A stretch of 62,646 nt of DNA, taken from the NCBI GenBank assembly GCA_030748485.1, contig JASMLW010000471.1:1-62646 (forward strand). The letters are read 5' to 3'. Positions 15,043-24,851 of this stretch are shown in pieces. This DNA is from Pirellulaceae bacterium (GTDB lineage Bacteria > Planctomycetota > Planctomycetia > Pirellulales > Pirellulaceae). The notes under the pieces were generated by a model, which was not told the origin of the DNA, searched no databases, and saw nothing but the letters and a program-made list of their open reading frames with translations. How positions within the stretch are numbered: position 1 is the stretch's first letter; each line of letters opens with the position of its first letter. A program made the position numbers and the translations under genes.

Positions 15043-16863
15043 TCATTCCTCGCTCGGCCAGATTTGCGCGATGACGACCTCCCCGGGCGCTGGTTCGCGG
15101 GCGGCGTCGGCGTCGCAAATGTGCAGACTCTTGCCGTCGTCGTCGAGGATGAACATCAAGATGTTGTCCGGATACCGTTGTTGGTAGTCTTCGAACGTAA
15201 ACTCGCTCGTCAGCTGAGTTCGTTTCATCGCGGCTCCGAGTGAAGCCCTCCGTTCCAACTCGGCGAACGTCGCTTGCTCGACAAAGAGCGGCCGACCTTG
15301 GAGCCGGTGGGAGACCGACTCGCGGCGCCCGGACCCCGAATCCGACGTCGGCAATTGGTAGACGTTCTTTCTTCCGAAGAGATGGGAGAACTCATTCACG
15401 GCCAGCGCGTTCACTTCGTCATTGGGCGTCATGGCCAACAAGCGGCCGACGCCGCCCAGGTCGATCTCCTCTTGCACGAACTCGGCCAGGATGCTTGCGC
15501 ACTGCGCGGGAATCCCGGCCATTTGGGCAGCTGCGATGTTCGAGTAGTTCGTGTCGACCAGAATGCAACGCACTCCCTCCTTGTTGATGATGCCGGCTAG
15601 GTCGCGAATCCAGACGGCCGCTCCGGCCAGCAGAACGCCTTGTGGATTGGCGTCAGACAGATGCAAGAGGCGTGCGATCGGAGCCGCGGCCAGGCCGTAG
15701 AACGCCACCGTCCCGATGATCACGGCGAACGTGATCGGGACGATCGCATCGACCTGGCGGGCGATCTCCGGCGGCAGCGAGTCGGCGTGCGATAGCTCCA
15801 ACGCGAACACCGAAGCGACGGCGGCGGCTACGATTCCACGAGGCGCGAGAAACGCCAGAAACACGCGCTCGTTGATACTCAACTTCGCGCCGAGTGTCGC
15901 GGCCGCCACGGCGAGCGGGCGGATCACCAGAATGATCAGGGCGATGAAGCCGACCGCCGGCCAGCCGAGCGACTGCATCGAATACAGGTCAATGCGCGCC
16001 CCCAGCACAATGAACAGGCAAGAGATCAACAGCACCTGCAGGTTCTCTTTGAACTCGACGATGTGGCGAACGTGAATCGTCTTTTGGTTGGCCAGGCAGA
16101 GACCGAGCACGGTGACGGCCACCAACCCCGATTCGTGCTGCACGTAGTTGGAACCCACGAATGCGCCGAGCGCGGCGGCCAGGAACATCGGGCTCTGCAA
16201 GAAGTCGGGTGCGAGAAAATGCTTCACGACGGTGACCAACACCACGGCAGTCACCGAACCGATGCAGCCGCCGTACAGGATGGTTCGCGCGACGCTCAGC
16301 GCCGACGATCGGGCCGCCTCGCCGACGCCGTTCGCGAAGACCGCTTCGAAGACGAGCACGGCGAGCACCGCGCCGATGGGATCGATCACGATCCCTTCCC
16401 ATTTGACAATCGAGCCGACGCGCTGGCTGGGCCGAATGTGTCGCAGCAAGGGAGCCACCACGGTCGGTCCCGTCACCACCAACACGGCGCCGACGAGCGC
16501 CGCCAGTCGGTAATCCAGACCCAGCACCCAGTAGGCGGCCGCCGCCGACAGAATCCACGTCACGACCGTTCCCACAGTCACCAGAGACAGCACGACTCGC
16601 CACGTCGCCTCACGCAGCTCGCGAAACTGCAGCGACAGCCCTCCCTCAAACAAGATAATCGCCACCGATAGCGACACGATGGGGAACAGCAACTCCTCGG
16701 GGACCAGTTCCGATGACGGATACGACTGTTGGAGAATGGATCCGAGCGCGACGCCGAACGCCAACAGCAGCAGAATGGACGGCAGACGATAGCGCCACGC
16801 CAACCATTGAGCAGCGACGCCGAGAATCGGCACGGCGGCGAGAAAGTAGGGGTAGCTTTCCAA
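15043..16863 (-). CDS. CPA1-type sodium/proton antiporter with C-terminal nucleotide-binding-like domain
   Basis: 606 residues. The first 400 residues hold about 12 hydrophobic segments with family motifs: FEGGLSLQFRELRE, VVTGPTVVAPLLRHIRPS, IVKWEGIVIDPIGAVLAVLVFEA (the charged residues that bind cations) and FLAPRGIVAAAVASVFAL. From about 415 on is a soluble TrkA-N/RCK-like domain (GAAVWIRDLAGIINKEGVRCILVDTN) that lost the tight GxGxxG loop, then an acidic tail. It would exchange Na+ or K+ for protons at the inner membrane, with the soluble part as a gating domain. The start is a TTG at 16863 that begins MESYPYFLAAVPILG in frame; this is unusual and only moderately supported. Confidence 0.9.
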   Translation of the reverse strand: MESYPYFLAAVPILGVAAQWLAWRYRLPSILLLLAFGVALGSILQQSYPSSELVPEELLFPIVSLSVAIILFEGGLSLQFRELREATWRVVLSLVTVGTVVTWILSAAAAYWVLGLDYRLAALVGAVLVVTGPTVVAPLLRHIRPSQRVGSIVKWEGIVIDPIGAVLAVLVFEAVFANGVGEAARSSALSVARTILYGGCIGSVTAVVLVTVVKHFLAPDFLQSPMFLAAALGAFVGSNYVQHESGLVAVTVLGLCLANQKTIHVRHIVEFKENLQVLLISCLFIVLGARIDLYSMQSLGWPAVGFIALIILVIRPLAVAAATLGAKLSINERVFLAFLAPRGIVAAAVASVFALELSHADSLPPEIARQVDAIVPITFAVIIGTVAFYGLAAAPIARLLHLSDANPQGVLLAGAAVWIRDLAGIINKEGVRCILVDTNYSNIAAAQMAGIPAQCASILAEFVQEEIDLGGVGRLLAMTPNDEVNALAVNEFSHLFGRKNVYQLPTSDSGSGRRESVSHRLQGRPLFVEQATFAELERRASLGAAMKRTQLTSEFTFEDYQQRYPDNILMFILDDDGKSLHICDADAAREPAPGEVVIAQIWPSEE

Positions 16864-17004
16864 GGCGATGAGTTTCCAAGCGGGCGAGTCTAGAGATTTG
16901 ACTCGACCAATCTAAACTCAAATGCAATCTCAACGGAACGCCAATGGCGAGCGAATTCGCTATGACGCCGAGTCGCTGAACTGCCACGCTCGCGGAGTCG
17001 CGCG

Positions 17005-18147
17005 CTAGTTGCGGCCCGTCTTGGGCGTCAGTCGCACCGATCGCAGGATGCAGATTTCGTTCTCGGCGTCGCCGATCGGCGTGAGCGAAATTGCTTGTTC
17101 GCCTTTCGACCGCAACGCAATGAAGAACGTGTCGGTGACAAACTCGGTCGGCCCGCCCGTGTTGCGAAGCGACAATTGGCGCGTCGCCGAGTCGGTTTTC
17201 AGCATGAGATCCCCGCCCGTCGCCTCCAGCGGCGTCGAATAGGTGATTTCGATCTCAAACACGCCGATCTTGGCGACGTCGATCTCCCAGCTGAGCTCGG
17301 CGGTCGGCGAGTGCGGAAAGCGGATGGCGCGACCAGTCCGCTTCGCGGCGCTTGAATCCGTGCCATCTTCGGTCAGCACGGCGATGGTGGCCGGCAGGTC
17401 GATGACCCCGTCGCCCCCTTGCAGGACGACAGCCCCCACGACCGGTTCGCCCTCGGATGGCTCGACCTGCTGAGTGTTCGCCGCGCTTACACCGGAGTCT
17501 TCCGGAGTCACGACTTCGGCCGGCGCCTTGAAGATCACCATGCCGATCGCCCAGACGGTCGTGGCGATCAGAGCCACCGCGGCGAGCAGCATGGCTCCGA
17601 GCCACAGCGGCGCCAGTCCTCCGCTCTCCTCATCGAACAGATCGTCGGTCTGCGGAGGCGAAGAGCTACGACGTTTCACCGGTGGAACCGTAAAGTCTTC
17701 GGACGCGATTGAACCGGGCGACTGTGGGGGCGGCGCGGTGGAATTCCACGGTTGTGGGTCGGCGACGGGTTGCGCCGCCGGCGCCAGGGGTTGAGCGAGT
17801 GGCGCGGCCACGGCAGCGTAGCCTCTCGCTTCCGGCTCAACCTGTTTTTGCGGAGTTGGCGGGAGCTGGCGAGCCGGCTCGAGCTGATCGTCGTAAGCCT
17901 GCTTGGTGCGGGGGTCGAGCAAGCAGTTTTGCGCGATCGAGACATCGTTGAGCAACTGTTGGGTGTAACTGCCGCGGGGGCCGTTCTGCATGCTCCTCAA
18001 GTAAGTCATCCGTTGATCGGCGGCCGCGCCGATCAGCTTGACGTCGCTCTCCAACCGCCGCACGCCGAGCAGCCGATAGTGATCGGCCGGCTGTTCGTCC
18101 GGTCGAATCCCCAACCATTCGTAGTATGGGTCGAAGTTGTCTGACAT
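17005..18147 (-). CDS. J-domain-like membrane protein, planctomycete type
   Basis: 380 residues. The N-terminal 90 residues (DPYYEWLGIRPDEQPADHYRLLGVR, then ALDPRTKQAYDDQL-like end) follow the helix pattern of a J-like domain but without HPD, a build common in planctomycete proteins. A Pro/Ala/Gln-rich linker leads to one transmembrane helix at about 190-212 (LWLGAMLLAAVALIATTVWAIGMVIF). The C-terminal 150 residues are beta-rich and extracytoplasmic, with a jelly-roll feel (AELSWEIDVAKIGVFEIEITYS). Single-pass membrane protein; it may link an outside carbohydrate-type module to cytoplasmic partners, which is inference. ATG at 18147 chosen because the conserved part begins there; an ATG at 18177 region would add 14 residues. 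Confidence 0.72.
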   Translation of the reverse strand: MSDNFDPYYEWLGIRPDEQPADHYRLLGVRRLESDVKLIGAAADQRMTYLRSMQNGPRGSYTQQLLNDVSIAQNCLLDPRTKQAYDDQLEPARQLPPTPQKQVEPEARGYAAVAAPLAQPLAPAAQPVADPQPWNSTAPPPQSPGSIASEDFTVPPVKRRSSSPPQTDDLFDEESGGLAPLWLGAMLLAAVALIATTVWAIGMVIFKAPAEVVTPEDSGVSAANTQQVEPSEGEPVVGAVVLQGGDGVIDLPATIAVLTEDGTDSSAAKRTGRAIRFPHSPTAELSWEIDVAKIGVFEIEITYSTPLEATGGDLMLKTDSATRQLSLRNTGGPTEFVTDTFFIALRSKGEQAISLTPIGDAENEICILRSVRLTPKTGRN

Positions 18148-18412
18148 GGTCGTGTGAGCAGCAGTGTCGTATCGCATGGCGAAACTCAATCAGATCGGGT
18201 GCGTCAGCGTCCAATCTAAGTGGTCGCCAGGCAGTGAAACATTACGAGAAGTGACGGCGAAGAAGCGCCCAGAATTCTAGCATAGTCGACGCTCGAGAAA
18301 TGTTTAGCCCAGAGCGGGGGGCTATCACCGATAAGCGTAGGCGATTTTCTCATCCTGCGCGGGGCCCTGCACGAACAAATCCGCGCGGCGAATGTGCGGA
18401 TCTGAACGTCTG

Positions 18413-18657
18413 GTAGGTCCTGCCTGCCGGGCAGGACTTCGCGACGTAGTCGCGACGGCGTCGTCGACAACGCATTTCTCTCCATCACGCTTCAACTCGT
18501 TTACGAGTAGGTCCTGCCTGCCGGGCAGGACTTCGCGACAAAGTCGCGACGGCGCCGTCGATAACGCATTTCTCTCCATCACGCCACAACTCGTTTACGA
18601 GTAGGTCCTGCCTGCCGGGCAGGACTTCGCGACGTAGTCGCGACGGCGTCGTCGATA
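18413..18657 (+). repeat. Three tandem 94-bp palindromic repeats
   Basis: Units begin GTAGGTCCTGCC at 18413, 18507 and 18601; the first two are full (exactly 94 bp), the third stops after 57 bases, one base before the stop codon of the next gene. Each holds CCTGCC-TGCCG-GGCAGG and TCGCGAC-GTA-GTCGCGA (the loop varies) followed by GGCG(T/C)CGTCG. The array looks like REP/BIME elements and probably serves as a 3' structure for the gene reading into it. Open frames across it are artefacts. Confidence 0.92.
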
Positions 18658-18658
18658 C

Positions 18659-19219
18659 TCAGCGGAGCATCATCGAGTCAGGGCCATCAACCTCCGTCCA
18701 ATCGCTGCATCCAAATGCTTGGGACATTGCTGCGAGGAGATCGTCACGACCTACTCTTGCCTTCCGAGGGAACCGAATGACGATACCAGGCACTTCTCGT
18801 TCCCACTTCGTCGGCTTCTTCCAGGTTGTTGGCTGCAGCTGCAATTCCGGTACGTCATCCTTTCTGAAGATCACAACCTTCCAGAGCTCACCGCGAAGAC
18901 GATACGTCCCCTCCATCCAGTCATTGTCATCCTTCATCACCAGATCAAAGCTGACTTCAGGACGCTCTCCTCGATGAACGGACTCCGGGTCGAAGACGCC
19001 TTCCGATTCCAGGTCCGATTGGAGGAATGTTCTCCACACGACGTGGGTTGGCAAATGAACAACGTAGGCCCACCGGTCTGGCTGGGCAGGGTCTTTTCTG
19101 ATGGCAGACGACTCAATGCAGACGACCGTTCCCCGCTCGCCGTGGAACCCCCTTTCTTTGCTCTTGATGACGACACGCTCATAGAGTTCAAATTTTGGAG
19201 CAGGTACTCTTGGTGACAT
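18659..19219 (-). CDS. Protein of unknown function with SH3-like N-terminal part
   Basis: 186 residues, cytoplasmic. About residues 8-85 alternate short strands in the manner of a small SH3/KOW-type barrel (YERVVIKSKERGFHGERGTV, then WAYVVHLPTHVVWRTFLQSDL). The rest has the strands YRLRGELWKVVIF and GIVIRFPRK and a short helical C-terminus (LLAAMSQAFGCSDW). The pattern recalls small immunity-type proteins, but no toxin gene lies nearby and I make no assignment. It starts 13 bases after YjbQ ends, with GGGAG at Shine-Dalgarno distance from the ATG at 19219, so the two genes form an operon. Its stop codon abuts the 94-bp repeat array. Confidence 0.65.
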   Translation of the reverse strand: MSPRVPAPKFELYERVVIKSKERGFHGERGTVVCIESSAIRKDPAQPDRWAYVVHLPTHVVWRTFLQSDLESEGVFDPESVHRGERPEVSFDLVMKDDNDWMEGTYRLRGELWKVVIFRKDDVPELQLQPTTWKKPTKWEREVPGIVIRFPRKARVGRDDLLAAMSQAFGCSDWTEVDGPDSMMLR

Positions 19220-19232
19220 GACCACTCCCGTT

Positions 19233-19667
19233 TCACTCCCCGATAATCTTCACCAACACCCGCTTCCGCCGCCGGCCGTCAAACTCATAATAGAAAACAT
19301 GCTCCCAAGGCCCAAGGTGCATCTTCCCATCGGTAATCGCGACAACAACTTCGCGACCCATGATCTGGCGTTTGTGGTGAGCGTCAGCGTTGTCTTCGCC
19401 GGTGCGGTTGTGCATGTAGCCGCCAGTCGCGGGATCGGTTCCCGCATCAAACGGCACGAGCTCTTCCAGCCAGCGTTCGTAGTCGGCGTGCAGGCCCGAT
19501 TCATTGTCGTTAATGAAGACGCTGGCCGTGATGTGCATCGCGTTGACGAGCACCAGGCCGTCGCGCACGCCGCTCTCAGCGACGAGACGCTCGACTTCGT
19601 TGTGAATCGAGATGATCGCCCGACGCTCGGGGGCTTCCATCCAGAGTTCTTTGGTCAGTGATTTCAT
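19233..19667 (-). CDS. YjbQ/UPF0047 family protein
   Basis: 144 residues, the full family length. Marks: [38 protein letters not shown] with the clustered His/Asp/Asn that line the family's active site, then [14 protein letters not shown]. Members form trimers, and some complement thiamine-phosphate synthase mutants, giving the annotation secondary thiamine-phosphate synthase, but their true reaction is uncertain. Cytoplasmic. First gene of a two-gene operon with the unknown protein at 18659. Confidence 0.9.
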   Translation of the reverse strand: MKSLTKELWMEAPERRAIISIHNEVERLVAESGVRDGLVLVNAMHITASVFINDNESGLHADYERWLEELVPFDAGTDPATGGYMHNRTGEDNADAHHKRQIMGREVVVAITDGKMHLGPWEHVFYYEFDGRRRKRVLVKIIGE

Positions 19668-20008
19668 CGCTCGTCCTCCCAGTCAATCCTCGTCCTCCCG
19701 GTCAACCATTGTATCGATGCGGGTTGGGCGACCCGTTCGCACGCCCGGCCGAATAGCGCCCCGAAAAGAATGATCAGAATTCCGCTAACTAGTTTGTGGC
19801 TAGGGTTTTGGGATGAGCAGATTCTCCCATTTTTTATTGCAGAATGGCCTCGACATAACTAGCATGGACGGTGGAATGGAACAGATTTCGCGTGGCCCTT
19901 TGCAGGTTGCGCGTCCTCTTGCGGGCCAGCACCATTCCACTTTTTCAACCTACACTTTTACACAGTACGCTTCGACAGGGCTTCGATTCCACGCCGATAG
20001 GAATGATC
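19668..20008. other. 340-bp divergent intergenic region
   Basis: Lies between the divergent yjbQ and DUF1598 genes and should hold both promoters; I see no pair of hexamers at good spacing. TGGGA/TCCCA (19809-19829) followed by six T resembles a weak terminator, but the 5-bp stem with an 11-base loop is unconvincing. No gene seen. Confidence 0.5.
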
Positions 20009-21370
20009 ATGTCCAATCGTCAGTTCACCCGCATGCGCGTTGTGGCGGGAGCCACGTTGTTATTCGCCGTCTTGATCGGTTCTGTGCAGGCCGGTCATCG
20101 CATCTTTCGCCAGAACGCCGTCGGCGGTATCTCGATTGATCCCGAAGGCGTTGTTCGCGAACCGAGCGTCGAGAGCCGCAAGATGTTGCTTAGCGAGCTC
20201 CGCAAGGGGATGGAAAAAGTGGCGCCCGATCTGACCGCGCCCGTTCCGCTCCGCAAGATCTCACTGAAACGGCTTCACGCGGCGATCGAAGAATCGCTTC
20301 GCACGGGCATCGGACGATTGCCGGATGAAATCCGCTATCTGGCCGGCCTGCAGCGCATCCAATACATCTTCGTCTACCCGGAAGAGAACGACATTGTGCT
20401 CTGCGGTCCCGGCGAAGGTTGGAGAATTGACGACAACGCCAATGTCGTGGGCGTCACCACCGGTCGACCCGTCCTGCTGCTCGACGATCTCTTGATCGCT
20501 TTGCGGAACGCCGACAACGCTCGCAACGGCGGCATCAGTTGCTCGATCGATCCGACCGAGCAGGGCTACAAACGGCTGAACGCGTTGCTCGCCAAACAGA
20601 AGCAGGTTCGCAGTCAGCGCAACCTGCCGGCTCTCGAAAAAGCGATGAAAGAAGCATTCGGGCCACAGCAAGTCAGCATTCAGGGCGTTCCCGCGAACAG
20701 CCACTTCGCGCGAGTCTTAGTGGCGGCCGACTACCGCATGAAACGTCTGGCGATGAACCTCGACAAGTCACCCATCTCGAGCTTGCCCAGCTATGTGCAG
20801 ATGCTCAAGAGCAGCCGGGACACATCGTCGAACCCGCGGTGGTGGTTGGCGTGCAACTACGAGCCGATGGTGCGGAGCGAGGACGGATTGGCGTGGGAGC
20901 TCAAGGGACCCGGCGTCAAGGCGATGACGGAAGACGATCTGGTAACCGTGGACGGTAAAGTGAAGGGCACGGGCAAGACCAGCCCGACGGCGCAGAAATG
21001 GGCCGACCTGATGACCGATCAATACGATCGTCTGTCCGGGGAAGACGTGGTCTTCGCCGAACTCAGAAACATCATGGACATGAGCATCGTGGCCGCCGCG
21101 ATTGCTCACCACGATCTGCTCGGCGTCAGCGGACTGTCGGCTCCGATGCTGTTCGCGACGAAGAGCGACCTGACGGTCGAGACGTGGAATTCACCGAAGA
21201 CGATCGCTCCGCAGTGCAGTTTCGTGAAGTCCCGCAAGGGTTGGATCGTCACCGCGTCCGGCGGCGTTTCGATTGAGTCGTGGCAAGTCGCCAGCAAGTC
21301 GATCGTCGACAACAGGATGTCCAATCACCGCGAAGCCGCTCAAGGCGGCAAGCACTGGTGGTGGAACTAG
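20009..21370 (+). CDS. DUF1598 secreted protein
   Basis: 453 residues. Signal peptide (VVAGATLLFAVLIGSVQAG) within the first 30 residues. The mature part begins with GGISIDPEGVVREP, the mark of DUF1598, and continues through IRYLAGLQRIQYIFVYPEENDIVLCGPGEGW and a later block SCSIDPTEQGYKRLNALL; these are typical for this planctomycete family of unknown function. The C-terminus (QGGKHWWWN) is rich in Trp. Start at the ATG 20009, with ATAGGA seven bases upstream; an ATG two codons earlier is possible. It stands alone between two minus-strand operons. Confidence 0.88.
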   Translation: MSNRQFTRMRVVAGATLLFAVLIGSVQAGHRIFRQNAVGGISIDPEGVVREPSVESRKMLLSELRKGMEKVAPDLTAPVPLRKISLKRLHAAIEESLRTGIGRLPDEIRYLAGLQRIQYIFVYPEENDIVLCGPGEGWRIDDNANVVGVTTGRPVLLLDDLLIALRNADNARNGGISCSIDPTEQGYKRLNALLAKQKQVRSQRNLPALEKAMKEAFGPQQVSIQGVPANSHFARVLVAADYRMKRLAMNLDKSPISSLPSYVQMLKSSRDTSSNPRWWLACNYEPMVRSEDGLAWELKGPGVKAMTEDDLVTVDGKVKGTGKTSPTAQKWADLMTDQYDRLSGEDVVFAELRNIMDMSIVAAAIAHHDLLGVSGLSAPMLFATKSDLTVETWNSPKTIAPQCSFVKSRKGWIVTASGGVSIESWQVASKSIVDNRMSNHREAAQGGKHWWWN

Positions 21371-21445
21371 GGCGACGGTATCGCCGCCATCAGCTGTTTG
21401 CGAATTGCTCCGCGGAAGCATGTGCGCTGGAAATGACCGGGTCCG

Positions 21446-22324
21446 CTACTCGCGCTTGGTCACCTCGTCCGCGGTGGGGAAGTCTTTGGGTAGTTTCTGT
21501 GTGACCTTACCGGTGACAACCCATTCGGCCCCGCGCTGCAATGTGGCGATGAAGCCGACGCATTGCTGCGAATCGACTCCATGACCCATCGGCGTGTGCA
21601 GCACGCGTCCCTTGCCGTACTGCAAACTCATGATCATCGGCTCGTGACGGCCCGTTCCACCCGTTTTGGGTTCGGCGTAGGCCGTCGCCAGCACTTTCAT
21701 ATTGGTCGCCGGACCGCGCAGTCGATCGTACAACTCGTCGTTGGCGTGCATCCAGTTTGACGGCATGCCCTTGGTGACTGGATGTTCGGAGTCGCGGACG
21801 ACGACGCTGAACGGGTGTTGCCGGCCGTGGCTGCCGCCGCGGCCCTTGTTGGTGTCGCGGACCAACTTGCCCTTGTCGTCGAAGTAAACGTAAGGCCCAC
21901 TCCTTTCGGACCGTCCGCCCCAACCGCCCAGCCCGATGATCTCGTTGTACTCCCGCCAATTCGAAAACGCGTTGTTGGCGGCGTGGACGACAACGAAGCC
22001 GCCGCCGCCTTTAACAAACTGCACGAACGACTTCTGTGTCTCTTCCGGCCACGCGGCTCCGTTGTAGTTGGAAACGACGACGTGGTACTTGGAGAAGTCC
22101 GGTTTGAAATCCTTGTCGACTCCGCGGGGCGCGGTGCGGGCGATATCGACCGAGAACAGGCTGGTCTCGGTCAAGTACTTCGCCATCATCTTGCTCGTCT
22201 CAGGCCAAACTCGATGATTGTTCTGCCCTTCCACGATCAACGCCTTGTAGGGCGGTGCGGCGGAGACGGCGGAGACGGCGAGCAGGCAGATGGCGGCGGC
22301 GCAGAGAGCGAGGGGGCGCGACAT
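21446..22324 (-). CDS. ThuA domain secreted protein
   Basis: 292 residues with a signal peptide (LALCAAAICLLAVSAVSAAP). The mature part is a ThuA (trehalose-utilisation) fold related to class I glutamine amidotransferases: LIVEGQNNHRVWPETSKMM, VVVSNYNGAAWPEETQKSFVQFVKGGGGFVVVHAANNAFSNW, then SEHPVTKGMPSNWMHANDELYDRL and GKGRVLHTPMGHG. No nucleophilic Cys at the elbow, so it is not an amidotransferase; sugar binding or redox chemistry has been proposed for the family. Last gene of a minus-strand series with the DUF1501 gene 53 bp upstream. Confidence 0.92.
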   Translation of the reverse strand: MSRPLALCAAAICLLAVSAVSAAPPYKALIVEGQNNHRVWPETSKMMAKYLTETSLFSVDIARTAPRGVDKDFKPDFSKYHVVVSNYNGAAWPEETQKSFVQFVKGGGGFVVVHAANNAFSNWREYNEIIGLGGWGGRSERSGPYVYFDDKGKLVRDTNKGRGGSHGRQHPFSVVVRDSEHPVTKGMPSNWMHANDELYDRLRGPATNMKVLATAYAEPKTGGTGRHEPMIMSLQYGKGRVLHTPMGHGVDSQQCVGFIATLQRGAEWVVTGKVTQKLPKDFPTADEVTKRE

Positions 22325-22377
22325 GATGGAGTCCTTCTGGATTCGATTGATTCAACTGGCTTGTATGCGATCGCGCG

Positions 22378-23784
22378 TCAGGCGATCACGTCGTGGATCG
22401 GGTCGCCGCCGATTGGGAATGGCCGGTTCCCCAGATCGTGGATTTCCGTGGCCGGGTCAATTCCGAGCAGGTAGTACATGGTAGCCGCCAGATCCTCCGG
22501 CCGCACCGGATGCTCGTCGGGATACGCCGCTCGGCTGTCCGACTTGCCGTACGCGTAGCCTCGTTTTACGCCGCCGCCGGCGAGCAGCGCCGTATAGCAC
22601 TGAGGCCAGTGATCGCGGCTTTCGTTGTTGTTGATCTTCGGCGTCCGCCCGAACTCGCCCATCCACACGACGAGCGTTTCGTCGAGCATTCCGCGCTCGT
22701 CCAGATCGTCCAACAACGTGGGCAGCGTCCGCTCGGTGATCGGGAAGTGGTACTTGTCGACGATCTTGTACATCCGCGTGTCGTTAAAGCCGTGCGTGTC
22801 CCAACCGCCGCTACCGATTTTCTGCCCGCCAATGCTGTTGGAGAAGTAAACCGTCACGAACTTGACGCCCGATTCGACCAGCCGGCGAGCCAGCAGGCAG
22901 CTCTGCCCGTACGTCGTGCGGCCGTACTTTTCGCGAACGGATTCAGGCTCCTTGCTCAAGTTAAAAGCGTTGCGAACGCGCGAGCTGGTGAGCATCGAGA
23001 TGGCTTTGTCGTAATACCGATCGAACCCGCGAGCGGCTCCCGAGTAGTCGAGCAATCGGGACTGTCGGTCGACCAACTGCTGCAATTCCCGACGCCGCGA
23101 AATCCGCTCCGCGGAAAGCGAGGACGGCAAGTTCAGTTCGGGCAGATGGAAACCGTCGTCGTTGGGATCGGTGCGGAAAAAGAAAGGGTCGTGCTTCTTC
23201 CCCAGGAATGACGCGTATTGCGCGGGAGTAATCGAACCGTCGCGGATGACGTGCGGATACGAAACGAAAGTCGGCATGTCGTTTTGATTCGGCGCGAGGC
23301 GGTCGACAACACTGCCGTAGGCCGGACAGAGATCGAGTGAATCGCGGAGCCGCTGGTCGTCGGCCGGCGGCGCGTGGCCGCTCAACGCGTAGTAGCCGGC
23401 CGAATTGTGGTTCTTCATGCGGTGCGTCAAGGTCCGCAGGAGACAAACCTTGTCCATCCGCTTCGCCGTCTCCGGCAGCAACTCACCGACTTGAATTCCC
23501 GGCTCCGATGAGGCGATCGGCTTGTACGGGCTGCGGACACCGTCCGGCGCGTGCGGCTTCATGTCGAACATGTCGAGCTGACTGGGTCCGCCCCATTGAA
23601 ACAGAAAGATCACCGATTTGGCGCGCTGCTTCAGTTGCTGTGACTGATCAGCGGCTCGCAGCAATCCCGGCATGTTCAAACCAAACAGACCGAGTCCGCC
23701 CGCCCGCAGCGCAGCGCGGCGGGTTTGAGCGATCTGAAGATCAGCCGTGGAGTTCGTTGCGCTCACCGAGTTTCTCCGCATCAT
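22378..23784 (-). CDS. DUF1501 protein with twin-arginine-like leader
   Basis: 468 residues. The leader [22 protein letters not shown] has the RR pair of Tat export. DUF1501 is related in fold to alkaline phosphatases and sulfatases; visible blocks are [87 protein letters not shown] and [19 protein letters not shown]. The Asp and His in these blocks match where metal-site residues lie in the superfamily. Activity is not established. The start at 23784 overlaps the stop of the MBL gene by four bases (ATGA), so the two are coupled. Confidence 0.94.
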   Translation of the reverse strand: MMRRNSVSATNSTADLQIAQTRRAALRAGGLGLFGLNMPGLLRAADQSQQLKQRAKSVIFLFQWGGPSQLDMFDMKPHAPDGVRSPYKPIASSEPGIQVGELLPETAKRMDKVCLLRTLTHRMKNHNSAGYYALSGHAPPADDQRLRDSLDLCPAYGSVVDRLAPNQNDMPTFVSYPHVIRDGSITPAQYASFLGKKHDPFFFRTDPNDDGFHLPELNLPSSLSAERISRRRELQQLVDRQSRLLDYSGAARGFDRYYDKAISMLTSSRVRNAFNLSKEPESVREKYGRTTYGQSCLLARRLVESGVKFVTVYFSNSIGGQKIGSGGWDTHGFNDTRMYKIVDKYHFPITERTLPTLLDDLDERGMLDETLVVWMGEFGRTPKINNNESRDHWPQCYTALLAGGGVKRGYAYGKSDSRAAYPDEHPVRPEDLAATMYYLLGIDPATEIHDLGNRPFPIGGDPIHDVIA

Positions 23785-24827
23785 TTCCCCCGAGTCTGAT
23801 ACTCGGCGACATGCTCTCGTGACGGCACCGAAACGCGATAGCTCTTGCCGTCGGCCGCGACGGACAAGTGGACGTGATTGCCGTCGCACTTCTCTTTCAA
23901 GTTGGCGATGAATTTGTCGGCGACATTGTTGACGTCTCCGTCGGGTCGCAGATTCTTGTGCAGCTGGTAGATCGCTTTGATCGACTTCGTGTCGCGGAGC
24001 GCGGCGAACACATCGGGTCGACTACCTTTGGTGACGCCGTTGTTCATCACGGCGACCGTCGGCTCAAGAGACTTCAGCAGAATCGGATTGTTGCTGCTGT
24101 CGAGGCCGTGGTGAGTGACCTGGTAGACGTCGACTTTGCCGACCAGATTCCGCGGACAGACCAGTTTCTTCTCCTGGTTCCACGTCAGGTCGCCGGCGTC
24201 GAAGAATCGAAATGCTCCCAGCTCCAACAGCATCACCACGCTGTTGGCGTTGTCCGAACCGTCTCGGTTTTTTGGCTTGTGCTGAGCGCAAAGGTCTTTG
24301 TTCGCGGGTGTCGTTTTGGCCGCCGCCACGAATTCTCGCCGCGTGCCCAGGCACCGCATCGAAACAGTCGGTGAACCCTCGGCTTGCTTCAGCGACAATT
24401 TGTCGCCGGGCTTGATCACATGCCGTTTCTCGCAGGCGAAATTGAAATAGGCTTTGCCCGGGTTATCGGGCATGTCGTCGAACTTGCCGTTGTCGTGCAC
24501 CGTGCCGATCGGAATCAGTCGCGACAGGGCTTCGGCGCCGCCGTAGTGATCTCGGTGATAGTGCGTGACGATCAGGTGGTCGATTTTCCGCAGTCCGGCC
24601 GATTGAGCAGCCATTCTGACGATGCGGTCCGCATCGCGCCGGCCCGGGTTCCCCGTGTCGATCAAAATCGACTCGCCCGCGGGCGTGACAATCAGCGTCG
24701 CCGCACCGCCTTCGACATCGACCCAGTAGACGTCCAGCCGCTTGTCTTTGCGGCCGGCATGCACTTGGTGGACAAAGCAACCGGTCAACAAGACAGCAGC
24801 AAGCAGACTAACCAATGGAGCGCGCAT
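23781..24827 (-). CDS. Secreted MBL-fold metallo-hydrolase, lipoprotein-like leader
   Basis: 348 residues. The leader ends in LLTGC, a possible lipobox with Cys17. The mature part has a metallo-beta-lactamase fold of the ComEC/Rec2 type: [28 protein letters not shown], the metal motif [10 protein letters not shown] (His89, His91, Asp93, His94), FFDAGDLTW and [12 protein letters not shown]. Such enzymes hydrolyse phosphoesters or related bonds with two metal ions; the substrate is unknown. It sits between the DUF1549/DUF1553 gene (24 bp upstream) and the DUF1501 gene (4-bp overlap), an arrangement that suggests one exported pathway. Confidence 0.88.
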   Translation of the reverse strand: MRAPLVSLLAAVLLTGCFVHQVHAGRKDKRLDVYWVDVEGGAATLIVTPAGESILIDTGNPGRRDADRIVRMAAQSAGLRKIDHLIVTHYHRDHYGGAEALSRLIPIGTVHDNGKFDDMPDNPGKAYFNFACEKRHVIKPGDKLSLKQAEGSPTVSMRCLGTRREFVAAAKTTPANKDLCAQHKPKNRDGSDNANSVVMLLELGAFRFFDAGDLTWNQEKKLVCPRNLVGKVDVYQVTHHGLDSSNNPILLKSLEPTVAVMNNGVTKGSRPDVFAALRDTKSIKAIYQLHKNLRPDGDVNNVADKFIANLKEKCDGNHVHLSVAADGKSYRVSVPSREHVAEYQTRGK

Positions 24828-24851
24828 CGTCGGGGCCTCGTCTAGTCGGGG

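Noticed and set aside
18216..18582. Open frames reading MMERNALSTTPSRL-type proteins across the 94-bp repeats
   Set aside because: They are translations of the palindromic repeats, recur with each unit and have no start signals or independent support.
19809..19835. TGGGA/TCCCA with six T as a terminator
   Set aside because: Stem of only five pairs and an 11-base loop, and no plus-strand gene ends upstream of it.
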